From the NCBI RefSeq assembly GCF_946480185.1, contig NZ_CAMLIG010000031.1, positions 1 through 47,777 of the forward strand: DNA of 47,777 nt, read 5' to 3'. Source of the DNA: an uncultured Pedobacter sp. (GTDB lineage: Bacteria; Bacteroidota; Bacteroidia; Sphingobacteriales; Sphingobacteriaceae). The notes under the pieces were generated by a model that saw only the letters and a list, made by a program, of their open reading frames with translations, was not told the DNA's origin and did no database searches. The first letter of the stretch is position 1. Each line of letters begins with the position of its first letter. Of this stretch, positions 25,361 through 33,431 are shown piece after piece. Made by a program: the position numbers and the translations under genes.

Positions 25361-25681
25361 TCATGATTTGGTTTCTTGAATTTTTTCGGGATTTTGTCTT
25401 GTGTCAAATACGTTTGCGATTACAATTCTTTTAGTTTCGTAATTGATATAATAAATGATTTTATAATTTGTAGAAACTAAATACCTAAATTCCTGAGGTC
25501 TATCAATTAACAACTCCTCAACAACTCCCATTTTAGGATGATTTTCAAGATTAATAGTTTTTTCGACTATTTCGTTTGCGATTTTTCTAGCGACTTTAAG
25601 TCCTGCTTTTACTTTATAATAATTGAAAATATCTCGTAGTCTATTTTCAGCTATAAGCGACCAAAAAATCTCTAACTCCAT
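25361..25681 (-). CDS. RelE/ParE superfamily toxin
   Basis: This is a type II toxin of 106 residues. The pattern is that of ParE: an N-terminal strand (LEIFWSLIAENRLRDIFNYY), a long helix pair (AGLKVARKIANEIVEKTINLENHPKMG), then beta strands with FRYLVSTNYKIIYYI and the C-terminal DTRQNP. ParE toxins poison gyrase and RelE toxins cut mRNA; the target here cannot be told apart by eye. The gene starts 10 bases inside the upstream antitoxin gene, the normal arrangement for translational coupling, and lies between the two direct repeats. Confidence 0.88.
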   Translation of the reverse strand: MELEIFWSLIAENRLRDIFNYYKVKAGLKVARKIANEIVEKTINLENHPKMGVVEELLIDRPQEFRYLVSTNYKIIYYINYETKRIVIANVFDTRQNPEKIQETKS

Positions 25682-25914
25682 TCTTGGATTTTACTTTTTA
25701 AATCTTTAGCGTTAACCAGTCTATTATTATTTTCATCGTCCAATGCTTTATCAATCTCATCGTAAAACTGCTTTAAAGTCATAGGTTTTAAGTTTTGTTC
25801 AAAAAATTCAGATTTACTTTTATGAAGTAGATTTTCTAGAGCGCTGATAATTTTTTCATTATCAAGTCTAAGAAATTCTTGAATGAGTATTATTTTACGG
25901 GTTTCTAAATTCAT
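25672..25914 (-). CDS. Antitoxin of the ParE-type module
   Basis: This 80-residue acidic protein lies directly upstream of, and overlaps by 10 bases, the ParE-type toxin gene. The C-terminal stretch MTLKQFYDEIDKALDDENNNRLVNAKDLKSKIQEW matches the toxin-neutralising tail of a common Bacteroidota antitoxin group. The N-terminal 40 residues are helical, but no standard ribbon-helix-helix motif is obvious. Autoregulation is usual for such pairs but cannot be seen here. Confidence 0.82.
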   Translation of the reverse strand: MNLETRKIILIQEFLRLDNEKIISALENLLHKSKSEFFEQNLKPMTLKQFYDEIDKALDDENNNRLVNAKDLKSKIQEWS

Positions 25915-25971
25915 AACGGTTTATAATTCTACACCAAATTTAACGATTTTTTCTGATCGGTTCAAAAGATT

Positions 25972-26012
25972 CAGCTGTTCGACATGTTAGCGTAGCGCAT
26001 GTCGAACAGCTG
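25972..26012. repeat. Perfect 15-bp inverted repeat with GCG-TA-GCG loop
   Basis: CAGCTGTTCGACATG (25972-25986) and its exact complement (25998-26012) enclose the 11-base loop TTAGCGTAGCG. It ends one base before the lipocalin-like stop codon and 58 bases before the antitoxin gene on the same strand. No T tract follows on either strand. The loop sequence recurs in related form at 44824, which suggests a REP-like element rather than a simple terminator. Confidence 0.75.
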
Positions 26013-26013
26013 G

Positions 26014-26439
26014 TTATTGCTTTATAAATACGAAAGCTCCTCCTCTATCAATTGGACTTAATGAAAGATTTGTGCTCGTTATTCCATTTATTAAATAGCA
26101 AATCTTATCTGTACTGTCACTTATATTTGTTAGTTGCAAATAATTTGTATAGTTATCTATTACTACTGTCTCACCGCATTGAGGAGAAGTATTAGAGATT
26201 TTATAAGTATAGTTATAAGTTTCACCGCCCGAGTAAGTGGATGAACAAGTGCTATCTGTCTTAAATATAAATTTCCAATTATTATCTCCTTGCGATTTCC
26301 ACGATCCAACAATCGTGGAGTCCCCATACTCAAAATTTGAAAACAATTTTGATTTATTTGGCTTAAAACCCGTAATTATTTGTGTAATCAATATGCAAAA
26401 GATAAGAATGACATTGTTTTTTATTTGTTTTGTATTCAT
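26014..26439 (-). CDS. Secreted lipocalin-like hypothetical protein
   Basis: The protein is 141 residues long with an N-terminal hydrophobic segment (NNVILIFCILITQIITGF) that is probably a signal peptide. The mature part starts with IVGSWKSQGDNNWKFIFKTDSTC, which resembles the first strands of the lipocalin-like domain common in Bacteroidota, followed by YNYTYKIS and a Cys pair (near residues 93 and 113). The ligand and role are unknown. It lies between the toxin-antitoxin pair and the second direct-repeat copy, in the same orientation as the antitoxin. Confidence 0.65.
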   Translation of the reverse strand: MNTKQIKNNVILIFCILITQIITGFKPNKSKLFSNFEYGDSTIVGSWKSQGDNNWKFIFKTDSTCSSTYSGGETYNYTYKISNTSPQCGETVVIDNYTNYLQLTNISDSTDKICYLINGITSTNLSLSPIDRGGAFVFIKQ

Positions 26440-26460
26440 AATATTTAAGTTAGTTACCCC

Positions 26461-26594
26461 ACTCGTTTAAGTGTCCCCAAGGATCAATAAATGCCTATCT
26501 GAAAAAACGAGACTCCGTCCGGTATAATTTGCACTATCTCTTATTTCCAGCAATTTACCTTTTCCTTATTTCCGAATCTTTTGTCTAAGATTCT
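26461..26594. repeat. Copy 2 of the ~134-bp direct repeat
   Basis: This is in the same orientation as copy 1 at 25146 and lies 1315 bases further on. CTCGTTT (26462-26468) can pair with AAACGAG (26505-26511); the matching segments in copy 1 differ but still allow a four-base pairing. The downstream end, near CTAAGATTC, is more diverged. It separates the lipocalin-like gene from moeB. Confidence 0.8.
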
Positions 26595-26644
26595 AAACCT
26601 TCTTTCATTTATTGAGTTTGAAACTAAATTCCAACTTCTATATG

Positions 26645-27694
26645 CTAATCGGCAAAAACGCCACCCTCTAAATATAAAATAGTCCCTTGGTAGAACGGTT
26701 CAACTAACTTTATTGCTGATTTGCTCCGATGGCTACTTTGGCAACAAAATACGAGAACCTTGTTGAGGGGGATTTCTTTCAAACGATCTTTTAATTCATA
26801 AAACGGGATATTAATTCCACCGATATTAAAGTCCTCAAATTCATATTCTTCCCTCACATCAATTAAAAAAAAAATATCAGGTTTGTCTTGTTGCTGCAGC
26901 AATAGATCATTAATTGTAATTGACTTCATCTCAGCAGATACAACTTTATCAGAAAAGCTTGATGGCTGACTTACTGTTGCTTGAAATTGAAAAACCTGAG
27001 AACTAGTGTCCAAGGAATTAAAAGTTAACAGTTTCCCTGATAAAACTTCGCCTATACCCGTAATCATCTTTATGGCTTCATTTGCCATCATAGTTCCAAT
27101 TATGCCTGGTAAAACCCCGATTACGCCAATTTCAGCACAATTAGGAACTTCATCTTTTGGAGGAGGTTCTGGAAAAATATCTCTGTATTGTGCGCCATTT
27201 TTATAATTAAAAACGGAAACTTGTCCCTCAAACTTAAAAATAGAACCAAAAACTAGCGCTTTACCTAAAGCCACACAGGTATCATTCACTAAATAGCGTG
27301 TCCGGAAGTTATCTGAACCATCAATGATCAAATCGTAATTCATAAACATTTCATTGGCATTTTCTGCACTCAAACGTTCTGCAAAACTTTCAATGGTTAT
27401 AAAAGGATTAAGCTTTCTTAGCTTTTGAGCAACAACCTCCGCTTTTTTCAGTCCGATATCTTCGTGATAAAATAATACCTGTCGATGTAAATTAGTTTCA
27501 TCCACCACATCATCGTCTATAATACCAATCTCGCCCACACCTGCTGCGACCAAATATTGCAAAACCGGACAACCTAAACCGCCAGCACCAACCATCAACA
27601 CCTTGGCATTTTTTAGTTTTTCCTGACCTTCCAGGCCTAATTCCGGCAAAATGATTTGTCGGTTGTATCTTTTTAATTCTTCTTTATGCAACAT
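26645..27694 (-). CDS. moeB: Molybdopterin-synthase adenylyltransferase MoeB with C-terminal rhodanese domain
   Basis: The protein adenylates the C-terminal glycine of MoaD so that sulfur can be loaded. Residues 1-~245 are an E1-like ThiF/MoeB domain with VGAGGLGCPVLQYL (ATP loop, near 36), DETNLHRQ and VPNCAEIGVIGVLPG (active cysteine region). The usual zinc-binding CxxC before FPEPPP is missing (QYRDIFPEPPP). Residues ~260-349 are a rhodanese with the active loop CCQSSHRS, which probably supplies the sulfur. It is far from the main cofactor cluster. A ThiF role for thiamine synthesis is possible, but no thi genes are nearby. Confidence 0.87.
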   Translation of the reverse strand: MLHKEELKRYNRQIILPELGLEGQEKLKNAKVLMVGAGGLGCPVLQYLVAAGVGEIGIIDDDVVDETNLHRQVLFYHEDIGLKKAEVVAQKLRKLNPFITIESFAERLSAENANEMFMNYDLIIDGSDNFRTRYLVNDTCVALGKALVFGSIFKFEGQVSVFNYKNGAQYRDIFPEPPPKDEVPNCAEIGVIGVLPGIIGTMMANEAIKMITGIGEVLSGKLLTFNSLDTSSQVFQFQATVSQPSSFSDKVVSAEMKSITINDLLLQQQDKPDIFFLIDVREEYEFEDFNIGGINIPFYELKDRLKEIPLNKVLVFCCQSSHRSKSAIKLVEPFYQGTILYLEGGVFAD

Positions 27695-27818
27695 TTTAAT
27701 GATCCTGTAATTTAAAGGTAGTCGTTTTTTAGGGAGAAACAGGCATTCATTTTATGCTTTTAATTTAAGCGTATGCGTACTTATAACACATCTCTAAACA
27801 ACAATACCTTAACCTCAA

Positions 27819-27826
27819 TATATTTG
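27819..27826 (+). promoter_or_regulatory. -7 promoter element candidate for the GH43 gene
   Basis: TATATTTG fits the Bacteroidota -7 consensus TAnnTTTG and lies 39 bases before the ATG at 27866. The -33 TTTG partner is not clear. Confidence 0.4.
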
Positions 27827-27865
27827 TAGTTTTTTTATAACTTACCCTCTAAAATTCATAAATAT

Positions 27866-28822
27866 ATGAAGCTAACTGGTACCATCTCCATAATGCTTGT
27901 TATACTGAGTACAAGTCTCGCATTTTCACAGAATCCTTTAAACTTTGGCAGCAATATAAAAACAGCCGATCCATCAGCCCATGTTTGGAAAGATGGCAAG
28001 TTGTATATTTATGCTTCACATGACCAAGAATGCCAGGAAGATTTTTGGATGAAGGATTGGCATGTGTTTTCTACAGATGACCTCATAAACTGGAAAGATC
28101 ATGGTGCTTGTTTGTCTGTAGATGATATTTCATGGGCAGATAATTATGCCTGGGCGCCCGATTGCGCATATAAAGACGGGAAATATTACTTCTGTTTCCC
28201 GGCCGGGACGGGACAAAAAGACCGTGTTGACCCTAAAAAAAGCACAAAATGGATGGGCATTGGGATAGCCGTAAGCAATTCGCCAACCGGTCCTTTTGTA
28301 GACCATATTGGCGCACCGCTGTGGACTAAGCCTTATGCCAACGATCCTTGCTTATTTATTGATGATGACAATAAACCCTATTTGTATGTCCCTGGCTATA
28401 CAGTGTATGAACTTGCAGATGATATGAAATCTGTAAAGGGAGAGGGATATAAAATGGACATGGGAGGATATACGCCCAAAATGGAAGGGCCATGGATTTT
28501 TAAAAGAAAAGGCAAGTACTATTATACAATGCCAGAGAATAATAAGATTTTAACCTATTATATGGCAGATTCGCCTAAAGGACCTTGGACTTATCATGGT
28601 GTGATTATGGAACAAGAGAATAACAGCAATAACCATCATTCAATAGTTGAATTTAAAGGGCAATGGCTATTGTTTTACCATAGGTGGATGGATACGGGCG
28701 ACGCTTGTGAAATTAGAAAAAAACAACGCCAGATATGCGCAGAATATCTTTACTTTAATGATGACGGAACCATAAGACCAGTAAGCAGAACAAAGGAGGG
28801 CTTAGCGAGCAAACCCAGATAA
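27866..28822 (+). CDS. Secreted glycoside hydrolase family 43 protein
   Basis: A signal peptide (residues 1-22, ending AFSQ) precedes a five-bladed beta-propeller typical of GH43, whose members cut arabinose- or xylose-containing polysaccharides. The catalytic base is the Asp in TADPSAHVWKDGKLYIYASHD. The pKa-modulating Asp is in YANDPCLFIDDDNKPYLY and the general acid Glu in KMEGPWIFKRKGKYYYT. The chain stops after the propeller at 318 residues without an extra carbohydrate-binding module. It is convergent with the GntR regulator gene (23-base gap). Regulation by that protein is possible but not shown. Confidence 0.9.
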   Translation: MKLTGTISIMLVILSTSLAFSQNPLNFGSNIKTADPSAHVWKDGKLYIYASHDQECQEDFWMKDWHVFSTDDLINWKDHGACLSVDDISWADNYAWAPDCAYKDGKYYFCFPAGTGQKDRVDPKKSTKWMGIGIAVSNSPTGPFVDHIGAPLWTKPYANDPCLFIDDDNKPYLYVPGYTVYELADDMKSVKGEGYKMDMGGYTPKMEGPWIFKRKGKYYYTMPENNKILTYYMADSPKGPWTYHGVIMEQENNSNNHHSIVEFKGQWLLFYHRWMDTGDACEIRKKQRQICAEYLYFNDDGTIRPVSRTKEGLASKPR

Positions 28823-28845
28823 ACACGAATAGCAAGTCACTTTTG

Positions 28846-29877
28846 CTAAAGTGAAGGACGCAATTTCACATTAAAGGGAACTGCAGATTGTTCAATTTTA
28901 TTGTTTATAATTAAATCCGCAGTCATAGTCCCCATTTTTACAAAATCAGTTGAAACGGTAGTTATGCCTTTTAGGATAAGTTTTTTTAAGGGAGTTTCGT
29001 TGTAAGAAATTACGCCTACATCTTTACCAACTACTAAGTTTTGCGAAATAATTCGTTCGATAAGCACCACCAAATCATCTTCCATCAAATTAATATAAAC
29101 TTCTCCTTTTGCTAAGGGTTCTATATTAATATCACTAACAATCACGTGGTTAAATGCATATTGCTGGCAAAATCTTTTAAACCCATTTAATATTTCATTT
29201 GGGAAATAGCTTTTCTTGGGAAATATAATTTTAAGCGTATCATATTTCGCTAAACGAGTTTTTGCTTCTGACAGGGCGTTGTAAATATCCTGCTCAAAAT
29301 TTTCGTAAATAGTCGCATATTTTCCATCAACGCCAGAAAGTTTTTTATCCAGAAGTATTAACTTTTCTTTTGGTAATGTATTGATAATTTCAAATGCATT
29401 TTCTCCTCCTTCTAAAAAATGAGGAATAATAACATAATGAGAATAATCTGTCCTTCGGTTTTGAATTAGTTTTTTAAATATCGCATAATCGTTATTATAG
29501 ATATAAAAATCTATTACTGCATCTGCACCTAAAGAACTTACCAAGCTATCATAAATGATCTTTTTGTGGGCAGATAGTTTATTGAACAATAAAAAAACCT
29601 TTACCTTCTTTTTAAGATCGGTATTCGCTACAAAAAAACCACGGCCAGGAACCGAAATAATTACCCCTGCGTTTTTTAGATATTTATAACCTTTTTCCGC
29701 AGTATCTCTAGAGATCTCGAGCATATAGCTCATTTCATTTATTGAGGGCAGAATATCGTCTTTCTGAAGATTTCCGTTTTCAATGGCCGCTATAATTGAG
29801 TTACCCAATTGCAAGTATTTAGGGGTAGCTGAATAATCATCAATATGTATGATCTTCAAAAAATCGTTAGGCTTCAT
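28846..29877 (-). CDS. GntR-family regulator with LacI/periplasmic-binding-like effector domain
   Basis: Residues ~15-85 are a GntR winged helix (AIENGNLQKDDILPSINEMSYMLEISRDTAEKGYKYL, then GVIISVPGRGFFVAN). Residues ~90-343 resemble a sugar-binding LacI-type domain (YNETPLKKLILKGITTVSTDFVKMGTMTADLI). This domain pairing is common in Bacteroidota regulators of sugar use. The neighbouring convergent GH43 gene makes a pentose or oligosaccharide a plausible effector, but the sequence does not prove it. The upstream region contains a 24-bp inverted repeat (29909-29957) that could be its operator. Confidence 0.88.
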   Translation of the reverse strand: MKPNDFLKIIHIDDYSATPKYLQLGNSIIAAIENGNLQKDDILPSINEMSYMLEISRDTAEKGYKYLKNAGVIISVPGRGFFVANTDLKKKVKVFLLFNKLSAHKKIIYDSLVSSLGADAVIDFYIYNNDYAIFKKLIQNRRTDYSHYVIIPHFLEGGENAFEIINTLPKEKLILLDKKLSGVDGKYATIYENFEQDIYNALSEAKTRLAKYDTLKIIFPKKSYFPNEILNGFKRFCQQYAFNHVIVSDINIEPLAKGEVYINLMEDDLVVLIERIISQNLVVGKDVGVISYNETPLKKLILKGITTVSTDFVKMGTMTADLIINNKIEQSAVPFNVKLRPSL

Positions 29878-29908
29878 GGTCGGTTTGCTATATGGATAGT
29901 ACTTGCTA

Positions 29909-29957
29909 ATTAATATACAAAGAGTTCGGTAATTTACCGAACCCTTTGTATATTAAT
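29909..29957. terminator. 24-bp near-perfect inverted repeat between the carbonic anhydrase and GntR genes
   Basis: Arms 29909-29932 and 29934-29957 match at 23 of 24 positions, with CGGTAA-T-TTACCG at the centre. It begins on the last base of the carbonic anhydrase stop codon and lies 32 bases before the GntR start codon. It can serve as a terminator for the former or an operator for the latter. There is no clean T tract, so the assignment is open. Confidence 0.55.
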
Positions 29958-30664
29958 TATTTATTTTCAAATTTAAATACATTCCCCAGCTTCTCGTCAG
30001 AACTAAAGGAAACTTTTAAATCTGTAATTATACCGGTTTCTAAACTGTAAGCCCAACCGTGTACACTTAACTGATGACCCTGTTTCCACGCATTTTGTAC
30101 GGTACTTGTTTTGCAAAGATTATACACATTTTCAATCACATTAAGTTCTACCAAGCGCTTTCCTCGCTCCTTTTCGTCTTCCATCATATCTAATTCGAAA
30201 GCGTAAGTTCTATAAACGTCTTTAATATGTCGCAACCAGTTGTCAATCAAGCCATATTGTTTATGGCTCATTGCAGCTAAAACACCGCCACAGCCATAAT
30301 GGCCACATACAACCACATGTTTTACTTTTAAAACTGCAACCGCATAATCCAAAACGCTTAACATACTCATATCCGTATGGATAACCATATTGGCAATATT
30401 TCTATGCACAAAGATATCTCCGGGATTGGTTCCAGTAATCTGATTTGCTGGCACTCTACTATCGGCACAACCAATCCACAAAACGGGCGGATTTTGGCCT
30501 TGAGCCAGCTTTTTAAAATAATCTCTATCCTCTTTTAAAGTATCCGCAACCCATTCCTTATTCCACTTTAAAAGATTATCGTAACTAATATCTTCGGTAT
30601 TATGACCAACGGAAATATTTAGAGTTTCCCTAGGTTGTTTTTCATTTTCAGATTTTTTAGACAT
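29957..30664 (-). CDS. Beta-class carbonic anhydrase
   Basis: This zinc enzyme interconverts carbon dioxide and bicarbonate in the cytoplasm. The zinc ligands C66, H122 and C125 and the Asp-Arg pair D68/R70 are all present in WIGCADSRVPANQ and CGHYGCGG. The length of 235 residues is normal. Its start codon lies in the overlap where a SulP transporter reading frame once ended (TAA at 30657-30659), so the two genes were formerly coupled. SulP-type transporters next to carbonic anhydrases usually carry bicarbonate. Confidence 0.95.
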   Translation of the reverse strand: MSKKSENEKQPRETLNISVGHNTEDISYDNLLKWNKEWVADTLKEDRDYFKKLAQGQNPPVLWIGCADSRVPANQITGTNPGDIFVHRNIANMVIHTDMSMLSVLDYAVAVLKVKHVVVCGHYGCGGVLAAMSHKQYGLIDNWLRHIKDVYRTYAFELDMMEDEKERGKRLVELNVIENVYNLCKTSTVQNAWKQGHQLSVHGWAYSLETGIITDLKVSFSSDEKLGNVFKFENK

Positions 30665-31055
30665 TTTCTTCTTGTGATTTAATTATCAATTCTTTTAATT
30701 TTGGTAGTTCATAATTCTGGCGAATATTAATAAGTTCTACCTAAATATTTTTTGTATGTGTATGCCCATGAAAATCAAATATAGTAGCCTGTACAGCTTT
30801 ATCGATAAACAGCACATTTTTTCTGTCAATTATCACCGGTTTATCTCTTGCGATATGAGTTAACGTATATTGAATAGTACCTTTATTTAAAAAAGACACC
30901 TCCTGCGCCAACTGAATTCTAATGAAGTCGCTACCTTTATTTTGATCAACACTGTAAAAATACGGGTTTCTATAATTAGTTTGTAACAAAAATATAATTC
31001 CTACAGCTAACTCAATGCTTATACCCCTTGGCACATCTATTAAAACCGCTATTCT
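30657..31055 (-). pseudogene. Remnant of a SulP-family anion transporter (last helix and STAS domain)
   Basis: The frame is open from 31055 and resembles only the end of a SulP transporter: VLIDVPRGISIELAVGIIFLL (end of the membrane domain), then a STAS domain (FIRIQLAQEVSFLNKGTIQYTL, VIIDRKNVLFIDKAVQATIFDF). A TAG stop at 30741-30743 interrupts it, but the same frame continues beyond with VELINIRQNYELPKLKELI to a TAA at 30657 that overlaps the carbonic anhydrase start. The 5' part, about 400 residues, is gone, with an in-frame stop at 31056-31058. The gene is therefore decayed. A short 97-codon open frame starting with GTG could be read, but it is not a plausible independent gene. Confidence 0.8.
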
Positions 31056-31158
31056 TTAGTTTTATACTAGCTAATTTAAAAGTCCTGTCCGTTTATAAAG
31101 TAAAATTGCATTAATTTACAGCTAAGGCGAAACCATTTGCTTATTATTTTTGGATACA

Positions 31159-31566
31159 ATGAATGATATTGAACAAATAACGCAAGAACTCACTTGGAAA
31201 TTAAGGAAACAAGAACTGTATCCGGATTTGCCAATTGATGCCATTAAACTCCCAGAAGATGATTTAGGGATGCATTTAGGTTTATTTTACCAAAATAAGC
31301 TGGCCACAGTGGTTTCATTATTTGAAAGAGGAAAAACGTTGCAGCTGCGAAAACTAGCTACAGATAAAAAATTCCAAAAACTGGGTTTGGGTACTCGGAT
31401 GATTAATTATATTTTAAATTATGCCAAAGAAAAACACATCGAAAAAGTTTGGTGCAATGCCCGGATTAGTGCTACAACTTTTTATGAAAAACTGGGATTT
31501 ATAAAAACCGACGAATCATTTTCTAAAGGTGGGATTGATTATATAGTTATGGAAATTAGAATTTAA
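31159..31566 (+). CDS. GNAT-family N-acetyltransferase
   Basis: The 135-residue protein (counted from the ATG at 31159; a TTG nine bases upstream is a less likely start) has the GNAT core. RKLATDKKFQKLGLGTRMINYIL (near residue 70) is the acetyl-CoA loop, and CNARISATTFYEKLGFIKTDESF is the C-terminal motif. It probably acetylates a small amine or protein; the substrate is unknown. It is 55 bases upstream of ruvB on the same strand. Confidence 0.88.
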   Translation: MNDIEQITQELTWKLRKQELYPDLPIDAIKLPEDDLGMHLGLFYQNKLATVVSLFERGKTLQLRKLATDKKFQKLGLGTRMINYILNYAKEKHIEKVWCNARISATTFYEKLGFIKTDESFSKGGIDYIVMEIRI

Positions 31567-31621
31567 CATCCTGTTTGTAATTTCTGTCTTAAACAAAATG
31601 TGATTTTGCTATCTTCATGCC

Positions 31622-32644
31622 ATGAATGAGAATTTGGATCCTAGCATTGAGCGCTTAGACAATACCGATAAGGAAATTGAAAAAGTATTGCGTCCGCAAG
31701 AATTTGAGGATTTTACGGGTCAGGAGAAAATCTTAGAAAACCTGCGCATTTTTGTACAGGCGGCAAAATTACGCGGGGAAGCTTTGGATCATGTGCTTTT
31801 ACACGGCCCTCCGGGGCTAGGAAAAACTACGCTTTCGCATATTATTGCCAATGAAATGGGCGTTGGCATAAAAATCACAAGCGGTCCGGTGCTAGATAAA
31901 CCCGGAGATTTGGCGGGTTTACTCACCAACTTAGATGCAGGTGATATTTTATTTATTGATGAAATTCATCGCTTAAGCCCTTTAGTTGAAGAATATTTAT
32001 ACTCTGCCATGGAGGATTTTAAGATAGATATTATGTTAGAAACTGGACCCAATGCCCGTTCGGTACAGATATCTTTAAACCCATTTACCCTGGTTGGCGC
32101 AACTACACGTTCAGGCTTGTTAACATCACCTTTAAGGGCAAGATTTGGAATTAATTCGCGATTACAGTATTACGATGCCAAGTTGTTAACTACCATCGTA
32201 ATGCGTTCTGCACAGATTTTAAAAACACCGATAACAGATGAAGGTGCTTTTGAAATTGCCCGCCGTAGCCGTGGAACGCCTCGTATCGCAAATGCGCTTT
32301 TAAGACGAACCCGGGATTTCGCCCAGATTAAAGGCAACGGAAGTATCGAAACAGAAATTGCCAAATATGCGCTTAACGCCTTAAATGTTGATGAGCATGG
32401 GTTGGATGAGATGGACAACCGTATTTTATCTGCTATTATTGATAAATTTAAGGGTGGGCCAGTGGGTTTAAAAACCATTGCAACAGCCGTTGGTGAAGAC
32501 GAAGGAACTATTGAGGAAGTTTACGAGCCATTTCTAATTCAGGAAGGTTATTTAATGCGTACTTCACGCGGAAGAGAAGCCACCGAAAGCGCCTACAAAC
32601 ATTTAGGCAAATTAAAAACAGGAGGCACAGGCACTCTTTTTTAA
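31622..32644 (+). CDS. ruvB: Holliday junction branch-migration helicase RuvB
   Basis: RuvB is the AAA+ motor that drives branch migration of Holliday junctions with RuvA. The protein has 340 residues with Walker [10 protein letters not shown] (62-70), Walker B FIDEIHR, sensor GATTRSGLL and the C-terminal winged helix ([30 protein letters not shown]). The length and motif order are normal. No ruvA or ruvC gene is in the window. Confidence 0.98.
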   Translation: MNENLDPSIERLDNTDKEIEKVLRPQEFEDFTGQEKILENLRIFVQAAKLRGEALDHVLLHGPPGLGKTTLSHIIANEMGVGIKITSGPVLDKPGDLAGLLTNLDAGDILFIDEIHRLSPLVEEYLYSAMEDFKIDIMLETGPNARSVQISLNPFTLVGATTRSGLLTSPLRARFGINSRLQYYDAKLLTTIVMRSAQILKTPITDEGAFEIARRSRGTPRIANALLRRTRDFAQIKGNGSIETEIAKYALNALNVDEHGLDEMDNRILSAIIDKFKGGPVGLKTIATAVGEDEGTIEEVYEPFLIQEGYLMRTSRGREATESAYKHLGKLKTGGTGTLF

Positions 32645-32671
32645 ATTCAATAAATTATTATATTAGTCCCC

Positions 32672-33307
32672 ATGCAAGCACATAATTTTGATGTAGATAT
32701 CACTACGCCGTTTACCAAACAAAAAGTTAAAATCAACAAAGATTTTATTGAAGTTAATGATGATAAAATCGAATGTAAGGATGTTAAAGCAGTGAAGTAC
32801 GGCGTATCTTTAATTGGCGACTCAAAAAATCCAAGCAATAAGGAATATAATATCGATATATTAACCACGTCTGAAAAAACTGTTAGTATAAGATTTAAAT
32901 CAAACCAAGTTGGCGAACTTTTAGAAGAAGACCATACCTATTATTACATCATGTCTGGAGTTTGGCAATATGTAAAAAAATATTTGGTCAGCCATTTGAT
33001 TGAGCAACTGAACGATAAAACAGGTTTTACGATAGCAAATACTAAAATTACCCATGAAGGGTTTATGATGGATTTTACGTCTGGTTTTTTGTTCTGGAAA
33101 AAGCAAAAAAACGAATTAGTGCCTTGGAGCGATTTAAAATACTACTTAAATAAAGGTATTTTATATGTGGAGAGCTTAAGCGACAGAAAGAAAAAAGCTA
33201 CTTTTAGTTTACACCATGATTGGAATGCCGTAGTTTTAAATACGCTTTTACATTATTTATGGCAAGATCATAGAAAAGAGAAATTAGCAAAAGGACAGGC
33301 TATTTAA
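32672..33307 (+). CDS. Hypothetical protein with two similar PH-like halves
   Basis: I do not recognise a named family for these 211 residues. Two halves have the same outline: short beta strands beginning with KQKVKINKDFIEVNDDKIECKDV and TKITHEGFMMDFTSGFLFWKKQKNELVPWSDL, each ending in an aromatic helix (YYYIMSGVWQYV, LNTLLHYLWQDH). This resembles tandem bacterial PH-like domains, but that is a guess from pattern. There is no signal peptide or membrane helix. It follows ruvB after 27 bases on the same strand and is followed by a 20-bp inverted repeat. Confidence 0.6.
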   Translation: MQAHNFDVDITTPFTKQKVKINKDFIEVNDDKIECKDVKAVKYGVSLIGDSKNPSNKEYNIDILTTSEKTVSIRFKSNQVGELLEEDHTYYYIMSGVWQYVKKYLVSHLIEQLNDKTGFTIANTKITHEGFMMDFTSGFLFWKKQKNELVPWSDLKYYLNKGILYVESLSDRKKKATFSLHHDWNAVVLNTLLHYLWQDHRKEKLAKGQAI

Positions 33308-33330
33308 AATTTTCAGTTTCTATAAAAATC

Positions 33331-33373
33331 AAACAACAAATCCCAGTCAACATTTGATTGGGATTTGTTGTTT
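33331..33373 (+). terminator. 20-bp inverted repeat, probable terminator
   Basis: Arms 33331-33350 (AAACAACAAATCCCAGTCAA) and 33354-33373 pair throughout, with one G-T wobble and a 3-base loop. It lies 23 bases after the stop codon at 33307. The stem ends in TTGTTGTTT without a longer T run, so it may also act on the opposite strand. Confidence 0.65.
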
Positions 33374-33431
33374 ATATTCAATTTCATATAATCATAAACC
33401 TGACTGTCGTTAAAAAGCATTAGATTTAGCT

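Noticed and set aside
25361..25914. Integrated element with integrase around the toxin-antitoxin pair
   Set aside because: Direct repeats flank it, but no integrase, transposase or tRNA target is present in the 1.2-kb segment.
28838..28853. CACTTT-TGCT-AAAGTG hairpin between the GH43 and GntR genes as a terminator
   Set aside because: The stem is only 6 bp with no T tract, too weak to call.
30741..31034. A 97-residue independent gene
   Set aside because: It matches only the end of a SulP transporter, begins inside a helix, and its frame continues past the TAG to the former stop codon.
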